A DNA stretch of 64,000 nt from CAVPWP01 sp050789285. GTDB lineage: Bacteria; Pseudomonadota; Alphaproteobacteria; Rhodobacterales; Rhodobacteraceae. The notes under the pieces were generated by a model, which did no database searches, had not been told where the DNA came from, and saw nothing but the letters and a program-made list of their open reading frames with translations. The position numbers and the translations under genes were made by a program. Shown piece after piece: positions 43,049-51,676 of this stretch (within the stretch, counting starts at the first letter, position 1; every line of letters starts with the position of its first letter). The stretch is taken from assembly GCF_050789285.1 (NCBI RefSeq), contig NZ_JBOUVX010000002.1:124001-188000 (forward strand), read 5' to 3'.

Positions 43049-43052
43049 ACCG

Positions 43053-43721
43053 TCAGCTTCCTGCCAGGCGCAGCGACGTCACGCGGTCCGGCACGACCGT
43101 CGATCCGTCTTTCAGAACAAGCTCGGCTCGGCCGTCTTCACCGATCCGGGCCTCGCGCACCGTGCCGCGAATTTCGCCCGACCTTTCGCCTAGGAAAGTG
43201 TCGCCGGCCCGGCCTTCGACAGCAAAGGTGTAGAAGCCCGCAAGGAAGGGCTGCCCGGTTACCGAGAGGCCGTCCCACACAACGTCGCCCCCGTCCGGGT
43301 CGATCGGACGCCGGTCGACCGCGCGTCCGCTCTGGTCGCGCACCACAAGCTCGGCTTGATCTGCTGCGGGGATCCGGGGCGTGGCGACGGTGATCGGTGC
43401 GCCGTCGAAATACGCTGCCCCTCCCCCGCGGACGTCCTTTCCGACCCAGTCCGCGAACCGCGCAATGGCCGAACTGCCAAGACTCCGCGTCAGCCCCTCG
43501 AGAAGATCGTTGGTGCGCACCTGCTGCTCGACCCCCGAGAAGGTGGCAAGCTGGACGGCGAAGTCGCTCGACTCGATCGGATTGAGTGGGTCCTGATTCT
43601 GCATCTGGACGGTCAGCATCTTCAGGAATGTCTCGAAATCCGAGCTGAGCGCCGAGCGCGCGCCCTGCGCCTGCGTCGGGGATGTGGCAGCGGATGGCGT
43701 CGAAGTGGGGGCGATGTCCAT
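43053..43721 (-). CDS. flgD: Flagellar hook assembly (capping) protein FlgD
   Basis: A 222-residue FlgD. The N-terminal stretch LSSDFETFLKMLTVQMQNQDPLNPIESSDFAVQLATFSGVEQQV (in part) is diagnostic. The rest has the FlgD Tudor- and Ig-like pattern ending GRAELVLKDGSTVVPDRVTSL. FlgD caps the growing hook and is left behind when the hook is done. It starts 8 bases after the fliK stop with AGGAAA in front, so the pair form a hook-assembly operon. Length is typical. Confidence 0.93.
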   Translation of the reverse strand: MDIAPTSTPSAATSPTQAQGARSALSSDFETFLKMLTVQMQNQDPLNPIESSDFAVQLATFSGVEQQVRTNDLLEGLTRSLGSSAIARFADWVGKDVRGGGAAYFDGAPITVATPRIPAADQAELVVRDQSGRAVDRRPIDPDGGDVVWDGLSVTGQPFLAGFYTFAVEGRAGDTFLGERSGEIRGTVREARIGEDGRAELVLKDGSTVVPDRVTSLRLAGS

Positions 43722-43729
43722 GAAGTTTC

Positions 43730-45730
43730 CTAAAGCCTGAGATCAAGGGCGCCGGTCGCGGCACTCGGTGTCGGCCCCGGCGCGGCGGCGCGGGCAGAGG
43801 GCGCGACGCCACCGGCCTCGTCCGAGGGATCCGTGCGCGGGGCGGACCCGAAGCGCTGTTTCGCGCCACCCGCGTCGCCGCCGCCGAAGGTGAAGGAAAG
43901 GTTGGCGTATCCCTGCTGGCGAAGGTCGGCGGCCAGCATGTCGATGTGGCGGCGAAGAAGGTCCAGCGTCTCGGGGCGCTCGGCCATAATCTGAACGGTC
44001 ATCTGGCCTTCGCCGCCATGAAGCGAAAGGCGGACCTTGCCCAGTTCTTCCGGGGATAGCGAGATCTCGACCGGGCCGTCTGCAAGTCGGCCCGCGATAT
44101 CGGTAATCTGGTTGACCGCCGCGCGCGCAACCTCGGGGCGGGGCATTGGCGGATCGGCGAGGGGGCGACCATCACCTGCGCGCGGCTCGGGAGTGGGGAT
44201 CTCGCGCAGCGATGCGGAACCGTCAGATCCCGGCATCTCGGCCGCCATCGGACGATCGCTCTGGATGTCGGTAGGGTCCGGCACGGTTGGCTGCGTCGCG
44301 CGCGGCTCCGGCGCTGCGGGGTCGGAACGTGCCGCGGGACCATCCGACGCGCCCCTGCGCGCGTTATCAACATCGCCGCTCTCTGCCACGTCGAGGGTCG
44401 ACAAAGAGGGCGGGCCTTGCACGGCTTCCGTCGCAGGGTTCGGCGCGCTCACAGCCGCCGCGACCGCCGCATCTGCGCCCGCCGCGCCACCCGTTCCGCG
44501 AGGCGGCAGTGTCACGACAGGCTGCACCGCATCCGATGTCGGGGAATCGGGGCGCCCGGACCTTGCAGTATCCTCGGTCATCACGCGCCCGACAGCGGCA
44601 ATCGACGGGCCTGTCCCGCCGGTCTGGCCCGCGGTCGGCACGCCGGTCTCGGCACCCCGCTCAAAGGGCGCAGTCGGACGGGCGATCCCGGCCGCGGTCC
44701 AGGCTTGATCCGGCGCTTCACTTTGCGGAGGGGGCCGCTCCGGAACTGCGGTGGCCTTGTCCCGCACCACCGGGAACGCCGTCGCCTTTGCCGTCAGTGG
44801 CACCGGCGGCAGCGGCTGCCGTGACCACACTGCGACATTCGGAACCTCTTGCGCCGACATTGGCCCGATCCAGGCTGACATCGCCGCACGAAGTTCGGAG
44901 GCGGGCGTCAGCCCCTTGGCGGGCAACAGGGTCTCGTCATCTGGACGCTCCGCACCCGAACCGGGCGATGGCGCCCCCGGGGCATCGGATCGTCCCGACG
45001 GCGCGGCGGACAGGCGCGACGCTGCCTCGCCCACACCGGCGGGCTGGAGAACGGTGCCTGCCGCGGCCCGCAAAGAATCCCACGACCCTGCATCACGCCC
45101 ATCGCGCGCCGAAGGATCCGCCATTGTCGTTGCCCGACCAAGGAAATCCGCCCTGGCCCCATCATGCCGACCAGCACCATCGTCCGGCCTGGGGGCAGGT
45201 TCGGAGTTTCGAGTAGGCGTGTTCGACGTCGGCACATGGCCCTCCGGGTCAGGACCCGAAAGCGACGCCCGCACCTTGTCGCCCGATGGAAGGCCGGCCG
45301 GATCCTCGCCTCGCGCGCAGACTCCGCCGCCAAGGGCGGACACGCCGGATGATGAGGTCCTCGCGACAGCTGAGGCAACTGAAGGTAGGTCGGGACCTGC
45401 CGTGGTTTTTGGCCCCTCCGCGGCTAGCGCCGGGGCGACGGCCTGTTCCCCTGCCTGACCGAAATCCGTGGCCGGTACCTGGCCGGGGAGCGCACCCATT
45501 GCGGCACTGAAGGCTGCGGCCACAGCTTCGGCGGGAAGCCGAACCGGGGCGTCCGGCGCGGCGGCTTCGCCTGGGGTCGGCATCATCCACTGATCGAACC
45601 CCTCTGCGGCATCGCCCTGCGCCGAGTCCGCGCGCGAAGCAGCCTTCGCCATATCGGCACCAGGCATCGCAAGGCCAGAAGGACCACCGGCCTGACGGTC
45701 GCCGGGTGCGAGGATGGCGGTTGTCATCAT
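43730..45730 (-). CDS. fliK: Flagellar hook-length control protein FliK
   Basis: The 666-residue protein is mostly Pro/Ala/Ser/Asp-rich disordered sequence, as in FliK. The conserved part is the C-terminal domain: GPVEISLSPEELGKVRLSL, MTVQIMAERPETLDLLRRH and QGYANLSFTFG at about residues 560-625. FliK measures hook length and switches the export gate (FlhB) from hook to filament substrates. A second ATG follows the first directly. Several long frames on the other strand here are coding shadows of this low-complexity sequence. It precedes flgD in one operon and is divergent from the flgJ-like gene. Confidence 0.88.
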   Translation of the reverse strand: MMTTAILAPGDRQAGGPSGLAMPGADMAKAASRADSAQGDAAEGFDQWMMPTPGEAAAPDAPVRLPAEAVAAAFSAAMGALPGQVPATDFGQAGEQAVAPALAAEGPKTTAGPDLPSVASAVARTSSSGVSALGGGVCARGEDPAGLPSGDKVRASLSGPDPEGHVPTSNTPTRNSEPAPRPDDGAGRHDGARADFLGRATTMADPSARDGRDAGSWDSLRAAAGTVLQPAGVGEAASRLSAAPSGRSDAPGAPSPGSGAERPDDETLLPAKGLTPASELRAAMSAWIGPMSAQEVPNVAVWSRQPLPPVPLTAKATAFPVVRDKATAVPERPPPQSEAPDQAWTAAGIARPTAPFERGAETGVPTAGQTGGTGPSIAAVGRVMTEDTARSGRPDSPTSDAVQPVVTLPPRGTGGAAGADAAVAAAVSAPNPATEAVQGPPSLSTLDVAESGDVDNARRGASDGPAARSDPAAPEPRATQPTVPDPTDIQSDRPMAAEMPGSDGSASLREIPTPEPRAGDGRPLADPPMPRPEVARAAVNQITDIAGRLADGPVEISLSPEELGKVRLSLHGGEGQMTVQIMAERPETLDLLRRHIDMLAADLRQQGYANLSFTFGGGDAGGAKQRFGSAPRTDPSDEAGGVAPSARAAAPGPTPSAATGALDLRL

Positions 45731-45785
45731 GTCAGGCGGTCCTGTCCTTCTGAACGGGCGTCGGCCGTTTCTTGACCGATACTGG

Positions 45786-45800
45786 TTACGACATCTTTAC
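45786..45800. promoter_or_regulatory. TTAC-N7-TTAC direct repeat between fliK and flgJ
   Basis: TTAC at 45786-45789 and 45797-45800 with seven bases between them. It matches CtrA TTAA-N7-TTAA except for the last base of each half, and it lies in the divergent flagellar promoter region 50 bases before the flgJ-like start. Confidence 0.35.
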
Positions 45801-45849
45801 CGCCAGGCGGGTATGCCCCCGGAAGTCCCTGCAATTCGAGGCAACGGTC

Positions 45850-46167
45850 ATGGCGTCCACTCTCCTTTCCACGCTGTCTTCGCCGGCCCCACCGTCAGGC
45901 CGGTCCCACCCGCCGGCCCCTGTGCCACCGGACGACCAGCGCCTGCGTGCCCTCGCGCGCGAGCTTGAGGCGTCCTTTCTTGCCGTGATGCTCAAGTCGG
46001 CTGGCTTGGGCGAGCCGCGCGAGGCCTTTGGGGGCGGCGCCGGGGAAGATCAGTTCACCTCGATGCTGACCACGGAACACGCCCGCGCACTGGCCGAGCG
46101 TGGCGGCATCGGCCTTGCAGAAACGCTGTTCGAGGCCATGAAGGAGCAGCGCGATGGCAAGGCCTGA
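45850..46167 (+). CDS. flgJ: FlgJ-like rod-binding protein (rod domain only)
   Basis: A 105-residue protein. The central RLRALARELEASFLAVMLKSAGLGEPREAFGGG (in part) and FTSMLTTEHARALAERGGIGLAETLFEAM match the rod-binding N-terminal domain of FlgJ. There is no muramidase domain, as is usual in alphaproteobacteria, where a separate enzyme clears the wall. It helps build the rod through the peptidoglycan. The ATG at 45850 gives the family N-terminus; in-frame sequence upstream is not conserved. Its last 14 bases overlap the following gene. Confidence 0.87.
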   Translation: MASTLLSTLSSPAPPSGRSHPPAPVPPDDQRLRALARELEASFLAVMLKSAGLGEPREAFGGGAGEDQFTSMLTTEHARALAERGGIGLAETLFEAMKEQRDGKA

Positions 46168-46498
46168 TCCGATTGGCGCACTCGAAGACCTGCTCGAGCG
46201 GGAAAGACGGCTTATCCTGTCCGGGCGACTTGCCGATCTGGGGCGACATGCCGAGGCGAAAGCCCGGATCGTGGATGCTCTGTCACGCGAGGTGCGGGAC
46301 CCGCGCCACCTCGACCGGCTGCGCGCGGCCGCCTCCCGGAACCAGGGCCTTCTCGATGCGGCTGCCGAGGGAATCCGCGAGGTACGGGATCGCCTGACCG
46401 ACATGCGGCGGTCGGTGGGAAGCCTCGCGACCTATTCGAGCGACGGCGAACGGCATGTCGTCTCGACCACGCCCGGCCAGCTCGAACGGCGCGCCTGA
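46154..46498 (+). CDS. FlgN-like flagellar chaperone, small helical protein
   Basis: A 114-residue protein dominated by long helices: GALEDLLERERRLILSGRLADLG, then EAKARIVDALSREVRDPRHLDRLRAAASRNQGLLDAAAEGI. This helical-hairpin layout, its length and its place after the flgJ-like gene (overlapping its end by 14 bases) match the FlgN-type export chaperones of hook-associated proteins in Rhodobacterales. The C-terminus RRSVGSLATYSSDGERH resembles the FlgN tail that ends in YxxxG. Call rests on pattern and context. Confidence 0.65.
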   Translation: MARPDPIGALEDLLERERRLILSGRLADLGRHAEAKARIVDALSREVRDPRHLDRLRAAASRNQGLLDAAAEGIREVRDRLTDMRRSVGSLATYSSDGERHVVSTTPGQLERRA

Positions 46499-46641
46499 CG
46501 GGATCGTTCGAATTGCGGGAATCGACCGGGTCAAGGTTCAGCGAACGTTAGGAACTCCGACCCATGGTCTCGCTGCACCCGAAAGCGGAGTGGCGCGACG
46601 GCACAGGCCGGACCCGCACGCGTCAGAATGACGTCCTGCAC

Positions 46642-46682
46642 GCCCCTAGGGGCACACCCAGCAACGCGGTGCAAAAGCACCG
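46642..46682 (+). other. Two stem-loops in the flagellin 5' leader
   Basis: GCCCCTAGGGGC (46642-46653) is a perfect 12-base palindrome. CGGTGC-AAAA-GCACCG (46667-46682) is a perfect six-pair hairpin. The second ends 7 bases before the AGGAG ribosome site (46690-46694) of fliC. Alphaproteobacterial FlbT acts on the flagellin leader, so these are good candidate sites for translational control. Confidence 0.5.
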
Positions 46683-46700
46683 ACAGACCAGGAGCCGAAA

Positions 46701-48236
46701 ATGGCCAGCATTCTCACGAACACCAGCGCAATGGTCGCGCTGCAGAACCTTCGCTCGATCAACCAGAACCTTGTCGACACCCAAAGCCAGATCGCAACCG
46801 GCAAGAAAATCGCCACCGCAACAGACAACTCGGCAATCTGGGCCGTTTCGAAGGTCATCGAATCCGACGTAAGCGCGTTCAAGGCGATCTCGGACAGCCT
46901 CAACCTTGGCGATTCCACCATCGCCGTCGCCCGGTCGGCGGCTGAAACGATCACCGACCTTCTGACCGAACTCAAGGGCAACATCGTCGCCGCCCAGGAA
47001 GAGAATGTCGACCGGTCCAAGATCCAGTCCGACATCGACGCGAAGGTCCAGCAGATCCAGTCGATCGTCGACGCCGCGTCGTTCAACGGCCTCAGCCTGG
47101 TCGAGGGGACGGCGGACGTGAACATCCTGTCGTCGCTGGTGCGCGACAGTACAGGGACGGTGACGTCGTCGGACATCACCATCGCGCGGCGGGATCTGAC
47201 GATGGATGCCGGATCGATCGGCGCGTCGTCGACCGACAACCTTGCCAATTCCGTCATCCAGAACGGTGCAACGGCTGTCGAATCCGCCGGCGTCACCATG
47301 GAGGTCACTCTTGGGGACGGAATCGTCGCCAGCGACAGCTTCACCATAGCCGTCGACGGGTTCGAAATCGACTACACCGCATCGGGCGCGGACGAAACGG
47401 TGATGGCCGAAGAGCTTGCCGGCTTCATCAATGCGCTTGGCCTCGAAGGGATCGAAGCCTCGAACACGGCCGGTGTGCTTGAGATCACGTCGACCCGATC
47501 GTTCGAGGGTTTCAACGTCACCATTTCCAACCTCAGCCTCACCGGCGGGTCCGTTGCGATCACCGACGACGGTTCGGGCGGACTGGCGACTGGGAACACC
47601 GCGACCGACTCGACAGGCTCGCAGCGCGCCGAAGAGGTCCGGTTCAGCGATACGGCCATCGTCAGTGAGGGCGACGGCTACGGCGTCACTGTTGGCACGA
47701 ACACCTACAATTACATCGCCGGGCCAAACGAGGACTTCGGCGATATCGCGCGCGGCCTGAAGGCGGCGATCGACGGCGGCGGAGTTGCCGGCGTCTCGAC
47801 CCGCGTCATCGAAAATGACGATGGCAGCTTCAGCCTGATGATCGACAACGACGGCTCGGGGCAGGCGTCGCTGAACCTGGCGCGAACCGCAACCGAGAAT
47901 GGCGTGGCGTCCGGTGGCCTTTTCGGGCTGAAAAGCATCGACGTGACGACGAACGAAGGCGCTTCGGCCGCGCTCGAGAACATCGACACCTTCCTGAACA
48001 CCGCGATCGACGCCGCGGCATCCTTCGGGTCCGACCAGGCGCGAATCGATCTGCAGTCGGGCTTCATCGACAAGCTCACCGACTCGCTTCGCGCGGGCAT
48101 CGGATCGCTGGTGGATGCCGATCTCGAAGAGGCGTCCGCGCGCCTGCAGGCGCTTCAGGTGCAGCAGCAGCTTGGCATCCAGTCGCTCTCGATCGCGAAC
48201 CAGGCGCCGCAGTCGATCCTCGCGCTCTTCCGGTAA
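46701..48236 (+). CDS. fliC: Flagellin
   Basis: The 511-residue flagellin has the two conserved terminal helical regions. The N-terminal one is SILTNTSAMVALQNLRSINQNL, then TQSQIATGKKIATATDNSAIWAVSKVI. The C-terminal one is DLEEASARLQALQVQQQLGIQSLSIANQAPQSILALFR (in part). The middle variable domain (about residues 150-400) is serine- and threonine-rich and longer than in minimal flagellins. Two hairpins sit in its leader and one after its stop. The AGGAG ribosome site lies at 46690-46694. It forms the filament and is followed by flaF and flbT, which control its synthesis. Confidence 0.96.
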   Translation: MASILTNTSAMVALQNLRSINQNLVDTQSQIATGKKIATATDNSAIWAVSKVIESDVSAFKAISDSLNLGDSTIAVARSAAETITDLLTELKGNIVAAQEENVDRSKIQSDIDAKVQQIQSIVDAASFNGLSLVEGTADVNILSSLVRDSTGTVTSSDITIARRDLTMDAGSIGASSTDNLANSVIQNGATAVESAGVTMEVTLGDGIVASDSFTIAVDGFEIDYTASGADETVMAEELAGFINALGLEGIEASNTAGVLEITSTRSFEGFNVTISNLSLTGGSVAITDDGSGGLATGNTATDSTGSQRAEEVRFSDTAIVSEGDGYGVTVGTNTYNYIAGPNEDFGDIARGLKAAIDGGGVAGVSTRVIENDDGSFSLMIDNDGSGQASLNLARTATENGVASGGLFGLKSIDVTTNEGASAALENIDTFLNTAIDAAASFGSDQARIDLQSGFIDKLTDSLRAGIGSLVDADLEEASARLQALQVQQQLGIQSLSIANQAPQSILALFR

Positions 48237-48244
48237 GGGACTTG

Positions 48245-48268
48245 CCGGGGCGCCCGCCGGCGCCCCGG
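48245..48268 (+). other. Hairpin directly after the flagellin gene
   Basis: CCGGGGCGCC (48245-48254) pairs perfectly over ten bases with GGCGCCCCGG (48259-48268), with a CGCC loop, nine bases after the fliC stop. No T tract follows, so it may protect the flagellin mRNA or lower read-through into flaF instead of stopping it. Confidence 0.6.
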
Positions 48269-48332
48269 ATCACCCCGCGTACCGGTCCGGCCGCAGCCCC
48301 CTCGACCATCGAGTCCAGGAAGGACATCTCAC

Positions 48333-48704
48333 GTGAACGCTCTTCAGATGGCACGCTCCGCCTATGCCACATCCGCCCCGACACGACCGCCCCGCACCGT
48401 CGAATACGACGCCTTCGCCCGCATCACCGAGCGGCTGAGCCGGGCCGCGACCAGCGGGACACACTTCCCCGCGCTTGCGGTCGCACTGACCGACAATCTT
48501 CGCCTCTGGACGCTTCTTGCGGCCGATGTGGCGAACAGAGAGAACAGCCTTCCCGACAGCCTTCGGGCCCGAATCTTCTATCTCGCCGACTTCACCCGGA
48601 CCCATACGCGCAAGGTCCTGAGAAACGCGGCCACCCCCGAGGCCCTCGTCGAGATCAACCTGGCCGTGATGCGCGGCCTTCGCGCGGGAGACGACGCCAG
48701 ATGA
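48333..48704 (+). CDS. flaF: Flagellar biosynthesis regulator FlaF
   Basis: A 123-residue FlaF. Markers are the start MNALQMARSAY, the segment RTVEYDAFARITERL and the later ALTDNLRLWTLLAADVANRENSLPDSLRARIFYLADFT (in part). FlaF works with FlbT in controlling flagellin synthesis and secretion in alphaproteobacteria. The GTG start at 48333 is preceded by AGGAAGGA. It overlaps flbT by four bases (ATGA). It lies 96 bases after the flagellin stop. Confidence 0.92.
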   Translation: MNALQMARSAYATSAPTRPPRTVEYDAFARITERLSRAATSGTHFPALAVALTDNLRLWTLLAADVANRENSLPDSLRARIFYLADFTRTHTRKVLRNAATPEALVEINLAVMRGLRAGDDAR

Positions 48705-49105
48705 CCGGCCTTGTCCTGAAGCTCGCGCCCAAGGAACGGGTTCTGATCAACGGCGCGGTGATCGAGAACGGCGACCGCCGCAGTCGTCTGGCGATCGTCA
48801 CGCCCAACGCCCATATCCTGCGTCTTCGGGATGCGATCCATCCCGAGGAGGTGACGACGCCGGTGCGGCGCGTCTGCTACATTGCCCAGCTTGTCCTGTC
48901 GGGTGACGCCGAGCCAGTCGAAGCGCGACCCCAGCTTCTGCGCGGGATCGAGCAGTTGAGTCAGGTGTTGACCGACTTCGACAGCAGAGACCATCTTGCC
49001 GCGGCCACCCAGGCGGTGATGGACGGGCAGCACTATCTGGCGCTGAAGGCGTTGCGAAGCCTCCTGCCGCGCGAAGAGCGTCTGCTGTCCGCCTGTGCGT
49101 CCTGA
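48701..49105 (+). CDS. flbT: Flagellar biosynthesis repressor FlbT
   Basis: The 134-residue protein starts TGLVLKLAPKERVLINGAVIENGDRRSRLAI (in part), which is the diagnostic FlbT N-terminus. The remainder, including TPVRRVCYIAQLVLSGD, fits as well. In Caulobacter FlbT binds the 5' leader of flagellin mRNA and promotes its decay when assembly stalls. That role fits the leader stem-loops found upstream of fliC here. The start overlaps the flaF stop (ATGA). Confidence 0.93.
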   Translation: MTGLVLKLAPKERVLINGAVIENGDRRSRLAIVTPNAHILRLRDAIHPEEVTTPVRRVCYIAQLVLSGDAEPVEARPQLLRGIEQLSQVLTDFDSRDHLAAATQAVMDGQHYLALKALRSLLPREERLLSACAS

Positions 49106-49161
49106 CGGCCGACGTTTTGCCTGCGGGCGGACAGTGACGGCATCCTGACGGGAGTGGCGGA

Positions 49162-49995
49162 ATGAGCTTTCAACCAGTGGTGCCTTTCGGCGGACTTGCC
49201 GGCTGGGCCTTTCTACAGCGCACCCAGGACACCCAACAGGCCGCCTTCGATCGCAGTCCCGCGCGGCAGCGCGATACCGACCGGTTCATCGAGCGGATTG
49301 GCAGCGTCACCAGCGCCGCGGAACTGGTTTCGGACCGAAGACTGCTTGCGGTCACGCTTGGGGCCTTCGGGCTTGACGACGACATCGACAACCGCTTCTT
49401 CATCCGAAAGGTTCTCGAGGATGGCCCAACGGCGCCCGATGCCCTGGCCAACCGTTTGGCGGACAAGCGCTATGCCGCTTTGGCAGACGCCTTTCGCTTT
49501 GATCTTGCGCCGCCGAACACCGTTCTGAGCGACTTCGGCCCGCGCATCGTGGCGGCCTATCGCGACCGGCAGTTCGAGATCGCGGTCGGCGCGCAATCGT
49601 CGGACATGCGTCTTGCCCTTGGGCTCGAGCGCGAGTTGTCGAACCTCACCGGGCGGTCGCTGTCGGAGGATGGCCTGTGGTTCACGGTCATGGCCACGCC
49701 GCCACTTCGAAAGGTGTTCGAGGCCGCGCTCAATCTTCCGGCGACGCTTGGCACGCTGGACATCGACCGACAGCTTGGCGTCTTCAAGGACCGCACCCGC
49801 GCCTTCTTCGGAGAGGAAAGCTTGCGCCAGTTCTCGGATCCCGACAAGCAGGCCACGCTTCTTCGGCGCTTCCTGCTTGCCTCCGAGTCGACCGCCGCGC
49901 CCACGGCCGCCGCTCCGGGCGCGACTGCGCTTGCACTTCTGCAGGCGACCCAGCCCCTTGCGATCGGTTCCCGGTTTGCGGGCCTGCTCGCCTGA
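49162..49995 (+). CDS. DUF1217 family flagellar protein
   Basis: A 277-residue protein beginning MSFQPVVPFGGLAGWAFL. The repeated pattern YAALADAFRFDL, RIVAAYRDRQFEIAVGAQ and FTVMATPPLRKVFEAAL matches the DUF1217 family, which is widespread in alphaproteobacterial flagellar clusters. Its role is not established; in rhizobia related genes affect swimming, so it may be a filament or export accessory. A GGAG site precedes the ATG. It lies 56 bases after flbT. The last 30 residues are alanine-rich and unstructured. No signal peptide. It converges on fliI. Confidence 0.85.
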   Translation: MSFQPVVPFGGLAGWAFLQRTQDTQQAAFDRSPARQRDTDRFIERIGSVTSAAELVSDRRLLAVTLGAFGLDDDIDNRFFIRKVLEDGPTAPDALANRLADKRYAALADAFRFDLAPPNTVLSDFGPRIVAAYRDRQFEIAVGAQSSDMRLALGLERELSNLTGRSLSEDGLWFTVMATPPLRKVFEAALNLPATLGTLDIDRQLGVFKDRTRAFFGEESLRQFSDPDKQATLLRRFLLASESTAAPTAAAPGATALALLQATQPLAIGSRFAGLLA

Positions 49996-50243
49996 CAGGG
50001 ACGGCAGAGTGGCAATGCGACCTGACGCGTGCCAACCGTGGATTCGGTCAATCCACCCGCGCATTTCCGAGGCGGGTGGGCCGGCTGCATCTATATAGGC
50101 ATCTGGGAGCGGCAATCATGCAGATCGATTGGCGGCGATCCCTGAATTGAAAAGGGGCCGGCCAGGCGAGGGTGACGGCCGCGGGCAGCCACATTTTCAA
50201 CGGGCGCAAAGCGACCGCGGGCACTCGGTCCGGTCCCCGTTGT

Positions 50244-51593
50244 CTATGGCGCCGCCGCAACTCCGGGCGCTTCGGAATTGCCATTACAGGCCTCGCGCAG
50301 CATCTTGAAGCTGGCTGCAATGCCGTCATGTGCCCTTTCGCCCACGAAAGCGTCGAGTCTGGGAAAGGCGTCGATGGCGTCGTCGATCACTCGGTCTGTC
50401 CCTGTCTCGTAAAGTCCGGCCTGTATCATCAGTTCGGCCCGCGCATATGCGCCAAGCTGGCCGCGCGCCCGCGTGATCAGGGCGTTCTCTTCCGGGGTGG
50501 CGGCCTTCGGCAGCGCGCGGGAAACCGACTTCAGGACATCGATGGGCGGAAACCGCCCGCGCTCGGCAATCGCACGGTCGAGCACGACATGCCCTTCAAG
50601 CACGCCGCGAAGCATGTCCGCCACCGGTTCGTCCATGTCCGCCCCCGCCACGAGGACCGAGAGAACCGCGGTGATATCGCCCATCCCGGGCGCCCCGGGC
50701 CCGGCCCGTTCGCAAAGCCCTGCAATTGCCTGTGCGACCGATGGCGGATAGCCCCGCAAGGCCCCGCTCTCTCCGGCGGCAAAGGCCACTTCGCGATGCG
50801 CTTCGGCAAATCGCGTGACCGAGTCGACCAGAAGCAGAACATGCGCACCCGCATCTCTGAAATGCTCGGCGATGGTCATTGCCGCGGGCAGGCAGCGTCG
50901 GCGGATGACCGGCGAGCGGTCAGAGGTCGCGGCGACGACGACGCTGCGCGCCATACCAGCGGGGCCAAGCACGTTATGGACGAAGTCGCGCACCTCGCGC
51001 CCACGTTCGCCGACAAGCGCGATGACGACGACGTCCGCCGCGACATCTTGCGCAAGCATGGCAAGCAAGCTTGACTTGCCGACACCCGATCCGGCGAAAA
51101 GTCCCACCCGCTGTCCACGGACAAGCGGCAGCATCGTGTTGAAGACCGCAAGACCCGTCTCAAGCCGCGTGCCGAACCCGCGCCGTTTCGACGGCGAGGG
51201 TGGGCCGGCCTGCAGCCAGCGCGGCGCATCGCCGGGCAGAAGCGCCGGCCCCTCGAGCGCCAGACCCGTCGGATCGATCATCCGGCCGATCCAGCTGTCG
51301 TCGGGCGAAAGCCTGCAAGGGCCCAGAAGCACCACGCGGTCCCCGTTCGCCAGCCCCTGCGGATCGCCATCGCCAAGCACGGTAAGATGATCGCCGGAAA
51401 AGCCGACGACTTCGCCCCCAAGGCACCGTCCGCCGCGAAGCCGAACTTCGACCAGATCGCCCAGGCGCGCGGATCCTGCCAGCCCGTCGACCTCGAATGT
51501 GCCGCGAGCGGCGGCAACGACTCGCCCGACGGGCCGAACCGGGGCGCAGTCGGCAATGCGGGCGCTGACATTGTGAAGTCCCGCAGCTTTCAT
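50244..51593 (-). CDS. fliI: Flagellum-specific export ATPase FliI
   Basis: The 449-residue FliI resembles F1-ATPase beta and forms the hexameric ATPase of the export apparatus. The Walker A motif is GSGVGKSS (168-175). VVIALVGERGREVRDFV follows it, and HVLLLVDSVTRFAEAHREV holds the Walker B Asp. GYPPSVAQAIAGLCERAG and ITAVLSVLVAGADMDEPVAD are typical FliI. The ATG at 51593 suits the family; the long in-frame upstream extension is not conserved. It stands alone on the minus strand, divergent from flgB with 83 bases between the two starts. Confidence 0.95.
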   Translation of the reverse strand: MKAAGLHNVSARIADCAPVRPVGRVVAAARGTFEVDGLAGSARLGDLVEVRLRGGRCLGGEVVGFSGDHLTVLGDGDPQGLANGDRVVLLGPCRLSPDDSWIGRMIDPTGLALEGPALLPGDAPRWLQAGPPSPSKRRGFGTRLETGLAVFNTMLPLVRGQRVGLFAGSGVGKSSLLAMLAQDVAADVVVIALVGERGREVRDFVHNVLGPAGMARSVVVAATSDRSPVIRRRCLPAAMTIAEHFRDAGAHVLLLVDSVTRFAEAHREVAFAAGESGALRGYPPSVAQAIAGLCERAGPGAPGMGDITAVLSVLVAGADMDEPVADMLRGVLEGHVVLDRAIAERGRFPPIDVLKSVSRALPKAATPEENALITRARGQLGAYARAELMIQAGLYETGTDRVIDDAIDAFPRLDAFVGERAHDGIAASFKMLREACNGNSEAPGVAAAP

Positions 51594-51638
51594 CGGTCGT
51601 CCCCCGTTGTCTCGCAAACGGTTTCTAAAGGAATCATC

Positions 51639-51656
51639 GTTAAGCCGGGGTTTAAC
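51639..51656. promoter_or_regulatory. Candidate CtrA-like site between fliI and flgB
   Basis: GTTAA at 51639-51643 and TTAAC at 51652-51656 form TTAA-N8-TTAA, which is also an inverted repeat GTTAA...TTAAC. Consensus CtrA sites are TTAA-N7-TTAA, so the spacing is one base too long. It lies between the two divergent flagellar genes. Confidence 0.45.
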
Positions 51657-51676
51657 GGATCGTGGGAGAAACCCCG

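Noticed and set aside
43999..45458. Several long frames on both strands within fliK
   Set aside because: FliK is low-complexity and Pro/Ala-rich, which opens all frames; the C-terminal FliK domain fixes the real one.
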